Shown: one piece after another, positions 1 through 5,368 of the stretch | How the letters are laid out: each line of letters opens with the position of its first letter | Numbering within the stretch: the first letter of the stretch is position 1 | Assembly: GCA_015904075.1 (NCBI GenBank) | Contig: JABMDH010000078.1 | Span: 30,939-36,998, forward strand | Reading direction: 5' to 3' | Length of the DNA: 6,060 bases | Source of the DNA: Nitrospira sp. | GTDB lineage: Bacteria; Nitrospirota; Nitrospiria; Nitrospirales; Nitrospiraceae | Notes under the pieces: model-generated | Databases searched by the model: none | What the model saw: the letters and a program-made list of their open reading frames with translations, nothing else | Told to the model about the DNA's origin: nothing | Program-made: the position numbers and the translations under genes

Positions 1-1
1 G

Positions 2-805
2 GCGGAAGGGTTTGCTCAGGGGACCGATATCGGAATCGATCGGCTTGAAATGGATCTGGAAGCCTGGCGCATTGCGTTGGGCCAGGCCAGGACGCTTCCT
101 GTGAAAACTCTGGCGCTCCAAGCTATGAATGACGACATCACGGTTGCCTCCGGACTCCTGGTATCGCCGGACTATGAGGGGAAATATCTAGGACGTTTCA
201 CGAAAATGCTTCGTCCGCTTGATCAGGACGAACTGTCTGTTCGTTGGCCGATGCAGAGCGAGTTGGTCCATGCGGCAAAGAGTTTTGACGCCCAACTGAA
301 GGCGACAAAGGAGAAGAAACAGACGGTGTCGGCTGCCGTCGCGTCAGTTCTTCCACTGCCGAAACAGCGGCGGCTCAACGACTATGCAGACTACTATGAA
401 GCGTCTTCCAAGGCATCGGCTGAGGGACAGTATGGCGCGTTGCCAAAATGGAGCAACTATATTCCCTTTCCGGCAGATTCGGTGAAGGACTACTTTGTGA
501 ATCCGATCGAAAATGTCATCGGGCTGGAATCCTTGGCGCCCTGGGACCTGTATAACGGATTGGTTGTCGATACGGAGGCGCATTTGCGTCTTGCCAGTCT
601 GCAGGCGTGGATACGACGAGGTCCTCAGGATGCCGAGCTCCTGCCTCGCATTGCCAAGGCCGGGCAGAAACTCTATGATCCATATACTGGGTTCCCGATG
701 TTGGTGAATCTGAAGAAGCGTGTGCTCTATAGCGTCGGACATGACGGCAAAGATCAGGATGGCGATTTGCAGTCCGATGTGGTAGTCGCGATTCCGGTCA
801 ATTAG
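2..805 (+). CDS. Hypothetical protein, 5'-partial, with pseudopilin-like Asp-rich C-terminus
   Basis: The reading frame is open to the left edge: codons upstream of the ATG at 50 read through without a stop, so the true start probably lies outside the window and the ATG at 50 is internal. 267 residues are visible, ending at TAG 803-805. I do not recognise the family. No transmembrane segment is visible in this part. The middle has a Lys-rich, probably helical stretch (KATKEKKQ) and aromatic-rich segments (DYADYYEA, PKWSNYIPFP). The last ~45 residues read YDPYTGFP, then VLYSVGHDGKDQDGD and a hydrophobic tail. This layout (DP-x-G-x-P, hydrophobic YSxG, Asp/Gly-rich loop) resembles the calcium-binding C-terminus of type II secretion major pseudopilins and a similar tail seen in many uncharacterised secreted bacterial proteins. 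An exported, possibly calcium-binding protein is an inference only. It stands alone, followed by a 334-base gap. Confidence 0.7.
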   Translation, partial: AEGFAQGTDIGIDRLEMDLEAWRIALGQARTLPVKTLALQAMNDDITVASGLLVSPDYEGKYLGRFTKMLRPLDQDELSVRWPMQSELVHAAKSFDAQLKATKEKKQTVSAAVASVLPLPKQRRLNDYADYYEASSKASAEGQYGALPKWSNYIPFPADSVKDYFVNPIENVIGLESLAPWDLYNGLVVDTEAHLRLASLQAWIRRGPQDAELLPRIAKAGQKLYDPYTGFPMLVNLKKRVLYSVGHDGKDQDGDLQSDVVVAIPVN

Positions 806-884
806 AGAGACGTCTCACCACAGTTTTCCTTCGAACCTGACGACGTCATGTCGATCTCTTCACCTAGTCCGCAGCCATTCGGGC

Positions 885-913
885 TTGACACTCGTAACAG
901 TATTTCACACAAT
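885..913 (+). promoter_or_regulatory. Candidate sigma-70 promoter
   Basis: A perfect -35 consensus TTGACA (885-890) is followed after 17 bases by CACAAT (908-913), which matches TATAAT at 4 of 6 positions. It points toward the AIM24-family gene and would give a leader of roughly 220 bases containing the inverted repeats at 953-1052. Only sequence resemblance supports it; the -10 is mediocre and such matches occur by chance. Confidence 0.3.
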
Positions 914-1032
914 CGCTTCCACACTGACGCCGGATAGGAATGAGCATGGCGCGGATGCGGGTTCTGTCAACGAGCAGCCCACCCGTCCTCGCATCCCGCC
1001 CGGTGCAGGGCCCCGCCGTGCAGACGGGTAAA

Positions 1033-1052
1033 GGCCGCGTCTCGGCGCGGCC
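1033..1052. repeat. GC-rich hairpin, 7-bp stem
   Basis: GGCCGCG (1033-1039) and CGCGGCC (1046-1052) form a perfect 7-bp stem around the six-base loop TCTCGG. No T-run follows, so it does not look like an intrinsic terminator. It overlaps the left part of the sequence block shared with the gap at 1824-2113. Confidence 0.55.
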
Positions 1053-1073
1053 AGGGTTTGGGCGGGCGTGAGA
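1038..1073. repeat. Copy A of a short diverged intergenic repeat
   Basis: CGTCTCGGCGC (1038-1048), GGGCGGG (1060-1066) and TGAGA (1069-1073) occur in the same order and nearly the same spacing at 2016-2046. The upstream ACGGG is also shared (1024-1028 here, 2010-2014 there). Eleven identical consecutive bases plus further ordered matches in two neighbouring gaps suggest a dispersed intergenic element. Two copies in one window cannot prove a family. Confidence 0.45.
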
Positions 1074-1123
1074 GAAGCTCCCGCTCAGTCTCACTCGCAT
1101 CAAGGGAAAAATTGGAGAAACAG

Positions 1124-1130
1124 AAAGGGA
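1124..1130 (+). promoter_or_regulatory. Ribosome binding site deciding the ATG at 1140
   Basis: The purine-rich AAAGGGA lies 9 bases before ATG 1140. A GTG at 1068 in the same frame would add 24 residues (with Gln, His, Arg and Asn in no family-like pattern) and lacks a comparable site. The AIM24-family homology also begins right at the 1140 start, so 1140 is preferred. Confidence 0.6.
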
Positions 1131-1139
1131 ACAAACGAT

Positions 1140-1823
1140 ATGAAGAGCGAAATCCTATATCCCGGTGCATTTCCGATGGTACGGGTCGAACTCGCGGCGG
1201 GAGAGCATATTAAGGCCGAATCCGGGGCCATGGTGGCGTCTTCTCCGACAATCGACATCGAAAGTAAGATGGAGGGCGGGTTTCTCGGCGCACTCTCACG
1301 CAAGTTGCTCACAGGGGAGAAGTTTTTCTTCCAAACCCTGCGGGCGAGCCGCGGTCCAGGAGAAGTGTTGTTGGCGCCGACGGTGCCCGGAGAAATCGTC
1401 ATCATGGAGCTCGACGGTGTGAATGAGTATATGATCCAGAAAGACGGTTTTCTGGCCGGCGCCGACTCCGTGAACATCGAGAGCAAGATGCAGGGCCTGA
1501 CTCGTGGACTTATGGGCGGGGAGGGGTTCTTCATTTTGAAAATCGGCGGCAAGGGGACGTTGATTTTGAACAGCTTCGGAGCCATTCACAAAATTGAATT
1601 GAAGCCGAACCAGGAATACATCGTGGACAATAGCCACCTGGTCGCGTGGTCTGCGACAACTTCCTACAATATCGAGAAGGCCGCATCGGGATGGGTTGCA
1701 AGTTTCACGTCCGGCGAAGGATTTGTCTGCCGGTTTCGAGGACCGGGCGTCGTCTTTATCCAAAGCCGCAACCCCGGCAGCTTCGGCGCCTGGGTCAGGC
1801 AGTTCATCCCGGTTTCAGAGTAG
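1140..1823 (+). CDS. AIM24 / TIGR00266 family protein
   Basis: The 227-residue product matches the family first called DUF124, now AIM24 (TIGR00266), in length and pattern. The N-terminus MKSEILYPGAFPMVRVELAAGE is followed by E-S-G-A-M-V (about 28-33) and the Gly-rich GGFLGALSRKLLTGEKFFF (about 47-65). A second half repeats the theme: SVNIESKMQGLTRGLMGGEG (about 118-137), then GGKGTLIL and SHLVAWS. The fold known for the family is an internally repeated, TRAP-like beta structure. There is no signal peptide or membrane helix, so it is probably cytoplasmic. Biochemical function is unsettled in bacteria; the yeast namesake is a mitochondrial inner-membrane organisation protein, which says little here. 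It is a single-gene unit with gaps on both sides. The start ATG 1140 has a good AAAGGGA site. Family assignment is strong; function unknown. Confidence 0.92.
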   Translation: MKSEILYPGAFPMVRVELAAGEHIKAESGAMVASSPTIDIESKMEGGFLGALSRKLLTGEKFFFQTLRASRGPGEVLLAPTVPGEIVIMELDGVNEYMIQKDGFLAGADSVNIESKMQGLTRGLMGGEGFFILKIGGKGTLILNSFGAIHKIELKPNQEYIVDNSHLVAWSATTSYNIEKAASGWVASFTSGEGFVCRFRGPGVVFIQSRNPGSFGAWVRQFIPVSE

Positions 1824-1939
1824 CGGATGTTGAAAACGCCTACGTTGTCACCCTCCCAACCCAGTCGCGCCAAGACGCGCCAGTTTCCAAGCTTTGTTCT
1901 CGGCTCGAAACAATCCTCAACGTACCCCACAGGAGGAGA

Positions 1940-1957
1940 GAGCTGTCTTGGCAGCTC
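1940..1957. repeat. Hairpin, 6-bp stem, preceding a G-tract
   Basis: GAGCTG (1940-1945) and CAGCTC (1952-1957) are perfectly complementary around the six-base loop TCTTGG. A run of G, not T, follows, so it is not a typical rho-independent terminator on the + strand, and the minus strand has no clean T-run beyond it. Confidence 0.4.
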
Positions 1958-1971
1958 GGGGGGGAGGGGGG
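1958..1971 (+). repeat. Homopolymeric G-tract (G7-A-G6)
   Basis: Seven G, one A and six G in a row, flanked by a hairpin on the left. It lies about 140 bases before the metallopeptidase start, in non-coding sequence. Such tracts are prone to slippage and to sequencing or assembly length errors. Confidence 0.8.
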
Positions 1972-2015
1972 AAACCGGTTCTTTCTCGCCTGCGGCGTCG
2001 CCCGTGGCAACGGGA

Positions 2016-2046
2016 CGTCTCGGCGCACCGGGGTGGGCGGGTGAGA
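2016..2046. repeat. Copy B of a short diverged intergenic repeat
   Basis: CGTCTCGGCGC (2016-2026), GGGCGGG (2035-2041) and TGAGA (2042-2046) repeat, in order, the block at 1038-1073. In this copy the right arm of the copy A hairpin is changed (ACC instead of GGCC after CGC), so the 7-bp stem is lost. An ACGGG lies just upstream (2010-2014), as it does in copy A. Confidence 0.45.
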
Positions 2047-2113
2047 ACAGAGGCCGTTTTGAGTATTCGCGCGAGAGCATTCCGACGGCAATGAATCAAT
2101 CAGGAACCATGGT

Positions 2114-3214
2114 ATGACTGAATTCCATCCCAATGCGCTCTGTTTCGGGGAGGAATTTCCCGCGAGCGGTGAGCCTTGCCTGGTTCAGGTCGAAGATCAC
2201 GGGATCACGGTCACGTTCCTGGCCGGCGCCGCCGAAGGGCGATCGGAACCGGTCTCATTTTCTGAACTGACGGTTGCCGCGGGTGGATTCGATCACGACC
2301 AGCTTGTTGTGAGATGGGCTGGTGCAGCCGGGGAGCGGACACTCTATCTCAAGCATCCCGATGTGATCCGCGCGTTCCGTCAGGCGGCTCCGGATCAGTT
2401 GCGTGCGCCGCTCGATCGTGCTGCGGAACATGTCCGTCAGGCGCGTCACCGGCGCCGGACGGTCTGGAGCGCCATCGGAGGGATTCTCCTGGCCTTGTCG
2501 TTGGGACTGTGGTTCGGGTCCGATCTGTTGGTCGAGCTGGCCGTCGATCGGATCCCGCTAGAGTGGGAACAGAAACTGGGCGAGTCGGCCTATAAGGATT
2601 TTCTCGTGCATCAGGACATCATGAAAGAAGGCATCGCGCGGTCAGCCGTCGAGGAAATCACGCACCGTCTCGTGGAGCAGATTCCGAACAACCCCTACAA
2701 GTTCGAAGTGACGGTTGTGAAGAGCGATGTTGTCAACGCCTTTGCCCTGCCCGGCGGGTACATCGTCGTGTTCACCGGCCTGATGAAAAAAGCGGATAGC
2801 GGCGAAGAGGTGGCGGGCGTCATGGGCCATGAGCTGAACCATGTGCTGCAGCGGCATGGGCTGGAGCGGATCGTGAAGCAGCTCGGTCTTGTGGCCGTCG
2901 TGTCCATCGTGATCGGGAATCACCAGGGCTTGGCGGGGACGATGAAGCAGCTGGGGGTCGAATTGCTGACTTTGAAATTCGGCCGGGAGCAGGAAACAGA
3001 AGCGGATATGACCGGACTGCAACTGCTGCATCGGGCGAAAATCGATCCCTCCGGCATGATTCGCTTCTTCGAACAGCTGTCGGAAAAGGACGAAGGGCGC
3101 ACGGAGTGGCTCTCGACCCATCCGATGAGCGGCACGCGGGCCGAACGGCTGAAGGCCGAACTGGCAGCCATGCCGAAGATGACCCCGGCGCCGTTCAGTT
3201 TTGACTGGTGGTGA
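2114..3214 (+). CDS. M48 family zinc metallopeptidase, membrane-anchored, with extra N-terminal domain
   Basis: The 366-residue protein has the zinc-peptidase signature HELNH (H239, E240, H243) in VMGHELNHVLQRHG, and a third ligand candidate E296 in the ETEAD motif. Other M48 hallmarks are NAFALPGGYIVVFTGLM (208-224), LKFGREQE (287-294) and STHPMSGTRAERL (335-347). Residues 1-110 form a soluble domain seen in front of some M48 peptidases (I believe the DUF7092 type, not verified). It is followed by basic RHRRR (111-115) and one transmembrane helix (about 117-137). By the positive-inside rule, the N-terminal domain is cytoplasmic and the peptidase periplasmic. Related proteins (BepA/LoiP/Oma1-like) take part in envelope protein quality control. 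ATG 2114 has AGGA (2102-2105) 8 bases upstream. The stop TGA at 3212-3214 overlaps the next start as GTGA, so it may be co-transcribed with the following operon, or the junction may be a deletion scar. Confidence 0.93.
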   Translation: MTEFHPNALCFGEEFPASGEPCLVQVEDHGITVTFLAGAAEGRSEPVSFSELTVAAGGFDHDQLVVRWAGAAGERTLYLKHPDVIRAFRQAAPDQLRAPLDRAAEHVRQARHRRRTVWSAIGGILLALSLGLWFGSDLLVELAVDRIPLEWEQKLGESAYKDFLVHQDIMKEGIARSAVEEITHRLVEQIPNNPYKFEVTVVKSDVVNAFALPGGYIVVFTGLMKKADSGEEVAGVMGHELNHVLQRHGLERIVKQLGLVAVVSIVIGNHQGLAGTMKQLGVELLTLKFGREQETEADMTGLQLLHRAKIDPSGMIRFFEQLSEKDEGRTEWLSTHPMSGTRAERLKAELAAMPKMTPAPFSFDWW

Positions 3215-3732
3215 CGCAATGCGCGCTGAGTCTGGTGGGGCCGTCCGGCTCGGTCGTCGGGCTTGATCCCAGTATCGGCATGTTGCGTGAAGCGCAGAAG
3301 GGGCCATGCCGTAATCTCGTGCGAGGTGTCGGAGAAAGTTTGCCGTTCCCCAACGGGTCCTTTGACTTTCTGAGCATGGGATACGCGCTCAGGCACGTGC
3401 CGGATCTCCGAACCGCGTTTGCCGAGTTTCGACGTGTCTTGAAACCGGGCGGGATTGTCCTCCTGCTGGAGATCTCGCGCCCCCGATCGTTGCTGTTGTT
3501 TCGCTTGGCGAGATTTTATATTAAAACCCTGCTAGGGACCGCCTTTACCACCGGAACCGGCAATCAGGACATAAAGAAGCTGATGGCATATTACTGGGAT
3601 ACTATGGAGCGATGCGTTCCTTCCTCGACAATCATTGAGGCATTGCAGGCATCGGGGTTTGATCAATGTCGGATCAAGGAGTTGTTCAGTGGGCTCTTGC
3701 GAGACTATCGGGCGGTGAAGGACTCGGTATAG
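3208..3732 (+). CDS. UbiE-type SAM-dependent methyltransferase, N-terminally truncated
   Basis: The 174-residue product aligns by eye with UbiE/COQ5-like class I methyltransferases from just after motif I. VVGLDPSIGML (16-26) is the second beta strand with the ribose-binding acidic residue (D20). VGESLPFPNGSFDFL (41-55), RRVLKPGG (75-82) and LLEISRP follow, and the C-terminal half ends with the ASGF region. What is missing is the ~60-70 residue N-terminus with the glycine-rich SAM loop (D-x-G-x-G-T-G). The frame cannot be extended: an in-frame TGA lies at 3202-3204, and the DNA upstream clearly encodes the metallopeptidase. Starts are tandem GTG codons at 3208 and 3211; the second overlaps the metallopeptidase stop as GTGA. 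No ribosome site is obvious. In aryl-polyene clusters a methyltransferase at this place is thought to modify the aryl head. As written, SAM binding should be impaired, so this may be a pseudogene, a recent deletion or an assembly chimera. Confidence 0.75.
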   Translation: MVTQCALSLVGPSGSVVGLDPSIGMLREAQKGPCRNLVRGVGESLPFPNGSFDFLSMGYALRHVPDLRTAFAEFRRVLKPGGIVLLLEISRPRSLLLFRLARFYIKTLLGTAFTTGTGNQDIKKLMAYYWDTMERCVPSSTIIEALQASGFDQCRIKELFSGLLRDYRAVKDSV

Positions 3733-3734
3733 AT

Positions 3735-4007
3735 ATGGAACAGTCCGGCGCATCGTTGCTTGAACAAGACCTTGCCAAGCTGATCGTGCAGACGCTCAAG
3801 CTCAAGGCCGATCCGGCTGCAATTCAACCGGAGGCCGCGTTGTTCGGCGAAGGGTTGGGGCTCGACTCGATCGATGCGTTGGAACTCTCGTTGGCCATTT
3901 CACAAACCTACGGGTATCAACTCAAGTCGAGCGATCCGCAGATCAAAACAATCTTTTCATCTCTGCGTGCGTTGGCAGCAGCCATTGAGAAGAACCGCAC
4001 GAAGTGA
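3735..4007 (+). CDS. Acyl carrier protein
   Basis: This is a 90-residue protein, the usual size of a discrete ACP. The phosphopantetheine attachment motif is GLGLDSIDALEL, with Ser45 as the expected 4'-phosphopantetheine site. Helix I (LLEQDLAKLIVQTLKL), the PEAALFGEG loop before the Ser and the C-terminal helix fit the family. The longer open frame reaching back to 3666 overlaps the methyltransferase and has no ACP-like sequence, so ATG 3735 is chosen, two bases after the preceding stop. AAGGA (3718-3722) is 12 bases upstream, slightly far. The stop TGA 4005-4007 overlaps the ligase GTG start. The neighbours suggest a dedicated carrier for a type II polyketide or aryl-polyene line, comparable to ApeE/ApeF, rather than the housekeeping AcpP. 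Confidence 0.93.
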   Translation: MEQSGASLLEQDLAKLIVQTLKLKADPAAIQPEAALFGEGLGLDSIDALELSLAISQTYGYQLKSSDPQIKTIFSSLRALAAAIEKNRTK

Positions 4008-5368
4008 CGGTCGATTGGGCCATGCGTGAGACCCCCTTGATCGGCCCCTACGATATCGACGATGTGCTGGCCTGGGATCAGGAAGGGCCGCGCACTGTCC
4101 GCCGGTTTTTGGCCGACGCGGCTTCCCTAGCGGAGTCGTTGCCCGATCGGTCTACGGCGCTGAATCTTGCGACCAACCGCTATGACTTTCTCGTGGGATT
4201 CGCTGCCGCCATCATGCGGCGGCAGGTGACGTTGCTTCCACAAAGTCGGGCGTCTCAGACGCTGCTTCGGATCGCCGGAGAGTTTCCCGGAAGCTATGCC
4301 CTGACGGATCGAGGCGATGCCATCGAGGGAATCGATTCCGTCTCGATCCAGCTGAGGGGGGACCAGGCTCCGTGGCCGATGGATATTCCACGGATTCCGA
4401 CCGACCGAGTTGTGGCTGTTGCATTCACTTCCGGGAGTACCGGCCGGCCCGTGCCGAATAAGAAGACGTGGGGAGCCTTGACGGCTGTGGCCCAGGCGAC
4501 AGGAGCGAGACTCGGGATCAAGGCGGGGGATCGTCTCTCGGTGGTGGCGACCGTTCCGCATCAGCATATGTTCGGGCTGGAAGCGTCTGTGATGCTGCCG
4601 ATCATGCATGGTTTGGCGATGCATGCCGGGCGGCCGCTGTTTCCTGCCGATATCAGGAGCGTGCTGGCCGATGCGGCGGGCCGATGGATGCTCGTGACGA
4701 CGCCTCTGCATCTTCGCGCCTGCGTGTCAGAAAGTATCAGCATACCGCCGGGTGGACTCATCCTTTCTGCGACAGCCCCATTGCCCCGCAATGTGGCGCA
4801 GCAGGCTGAGGAGCATTTTCAAGCCGAAGTCCATGAAATTTTCGGGTTTGCCGAAGCCGGCAGCATCGCCGAACGGCGCACCATCGACGGCGACCGGTGG
4901 CAGCCGTTGGAAGGGGTGGATGTGTCGCAGGACGCATCTTCATGTCTGGTGCAGGCATGGTATCTTCCGACGCCCGTGCCTGTGCCGGATCGCATCACCG
5001 TCGATACGGATGGAACATTCGTCGTACATGGCCGCGAAGCGGATCAGGTGAATGTTGCCGGCCATCGGATATCCCTCGGCGACTTGAACCAGCTCTTGCT
5101 GAAAATCGATGGCGTGCAAGATGGAGTCTTTTTCTTGCCGGAGGAGGGGGCCGGCCTCGTCACGAGGCTCATGGCATTTGTCGTGGCTCCCGGCAAAACC
5201 AGCGAAGAGATTCAGCGCAAGCTGCGCGCGTATGTCGATCCGGTATTCATGCCCCGTCCGTTGGTGTGCGTGCCGAGTCTGCCACGGAATGCAACCGGCA
5301 AGCTTCCACGAGAATCCGTGAGCGAGTTGGCCCGGCAATGGCTGGAGAGGGAAGGCGATGGCGCATGA
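4004..5368 (+). CDS. Stand-alone adenylating acyl/aryl-ACP ligase (AMP-binding, ApeH-like)
   Basis: This ANL-superfamily enzyme has 454 residues, shorter than typical acyl-CoA synthetases (500-plus) but usual for ligases in aryl-polyene clusters. The ATP-binding P-loop is FTSGSTGRPVPNKK (141-154). The aromatic/acidic adenylate motif is EIFGFAEAG (278-286), the hinge region is around VAGHRISLGDL (351-361), and the catalytic lysine of the C-terminal subdomain is K433 in NATGKLPR. All main motifs are intact. It should activate a carboxylic acid with ATP and load it on the neighbouring ACP; the acid (aryl such as coumarate-like or 4-hydroxybenzoate-like, or fatty) cannot be told from sequence. 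The GTG 4004 start overlaps the ACP stop as GTGA; ATG 4022 is an alternative and would drop six residues. Neither start has a strong ribosome site, so coupling to ACP translation is likely. The end overlaps the dehydratase by 11 bases. Confidence 0.9.
   Translation: MTVDWAMRETPLIGPYDIDDVLAWDQEGPRTVRRFLADAASLAESLPDRSTALNLATNRYDFLVGFAAAIMRRQVTLLPQSRASQTLLRIAGEFPGSYALTDRGDAIEGIDSVSIQLRGDQAPWPMDIPRIPTDRVVAVAFTSGSTGRPVPNKKTWGALTAVAQATGARLGIKAGDRLSVVATVPHQHMFGLEASVMLPIMHGLAMHAGRPLFPADIRSVLADAAGRWMLVTTPLHLRACVSESISIPPGGLILSATAPLPRNVAQQAEEHFQAEVHEIFGFAEAGSIAERRTIDGDRWQPLEGVDVSQDASSCLVQAWYLPTPVPVPDRITVDTDGTFVVHGREADQVNVAGHRISLGDLNQLLLKIDGVQDGVFFLPEEGAGLVTRLMAFVVAPGKTSEEIQRKLRAYVDPVFMPRPLVCVPSLPRNATGKLPRESVSELARQWLEREGDGA
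5345..5355 (+). promoter_or_regulatory. Ribosome binding site for the dehydratase, inside the ligase gene
   Basis: The purine run GAGAGGGAAGG ends two bases before ATG 5358; its GGAG-like and AGGG cores sit at normal distance. It supports ATG 5358 as the start and shows that this gene is not fully dependent on the GTGA type of coupling used at three other junctions. Confidence 0.55.

Larger units (their letters stand above)
806..1139. other. 334-base intergenic region with several inverted repeats
   Basis: No convincing gene lies here. It opens with a 10-bp perfect palindrome, GAGACGTCTC at 807-816, directly after the upstream stop codon, and TGACG-A-CGTCA at 838-848. From 953 to 1052 it holds three separate inverted repeats: GGATGCG 953-959 with CGCATCC 990-996; ACCCGTC 981-987 with GACGGGT 1023-1029; and GGCCGCG 1033-1039 with CGCGGCC 1046-1052. 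The first two interlock. The block 1038-1073 has a diverged counterpart in the next gap (2016-2046). A candidate promoter is at 885-913. There is no T-tract terminator for the upstream gene. Minus-strand frames here look like chance ORFs. Confidence 0.6.
1824..2113. other. 290-base intergenic region with G-tract and repeat copy B
   Basis: I see no credible gene here. Several overlapping open frames exist on both strands but they are low-complexity and rich in Arg, Gly and Pro. The gap holds a hairpin (1940-1957), a long G-tract (1958-1971), a CCCGT/ACGGG stem with the four-base loop GGCA (2001-2014), the second copy of the shared intergenic block (2016-2046) and an 8-bp palindrome TCGCGCGA (2067-2074). 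No intrinsic terminator with a T-run is visible after the AIM24-family gene, and I found no convincing -35/-10 pair for the metallopeptidase gene. Confidence 0.6.

Noticed and set aside
807..848. Palindromes GAGACGTCTC and TGACG-A-CGTCA as a regulator operator pair
   Set aside because: Both are real but short, contain the same GACGTC core that is common by chance at this GC content, and have different symmetry, so a shared operator is not supported.
960..975. Minus-strand TTGACA (complement of the bases near 964-970) as a promoter
   Set aside because: No acceptable -10 hexamer lies 16-18 bases away on that strand, and no convincing minus-strand gene follows.
864..1103. Minus-strand ORF of 79 residues with a Cys-rich end
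   Set aside because: It lies over the inverted repeats and shared intergenic block, has no ribosome site that I can see, and its sequence (Arg/Gly/Pro-rich, then CGSDCVKYCYEC) shows no family resemblance. Most likely chance reading of a non-coding repeat.
1940..1971. Rho-independent terminator after the AIM24-family gene
   Set aside because: The hairpin is only 6 bp and is followed by G7-A-G6 instead of a T-run, so it does not meet the usual pattern in either direction.
1827..2117. Plus-strand ORF of 96 residues between the AIM24-family and metallopeptidase genes
   Set aside because: Low-complexity Ser/Gly/Pro/Arg composition, runs through the G-tract and the intergenic repeat, and competing frames on both strands are equally open. 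No coding signal beyond openness.
2642..3307. Minus-strand ORF of 221 residues opposite the metallopeptidase
   Set aside because: A shadow of a high-GC gene: the + strand has clear M48 motifs throughout, while this frame is rich in His, Arg, Pro and Gln with no recognisable domain.
4127..4711. Minus-strand ORF of 194 residues opposite the ligase
   Set aside because: It is antisense to an intact ANL enzyme with all motifs; composition is His/Arg/Pro-heavy and resembles no protein family.
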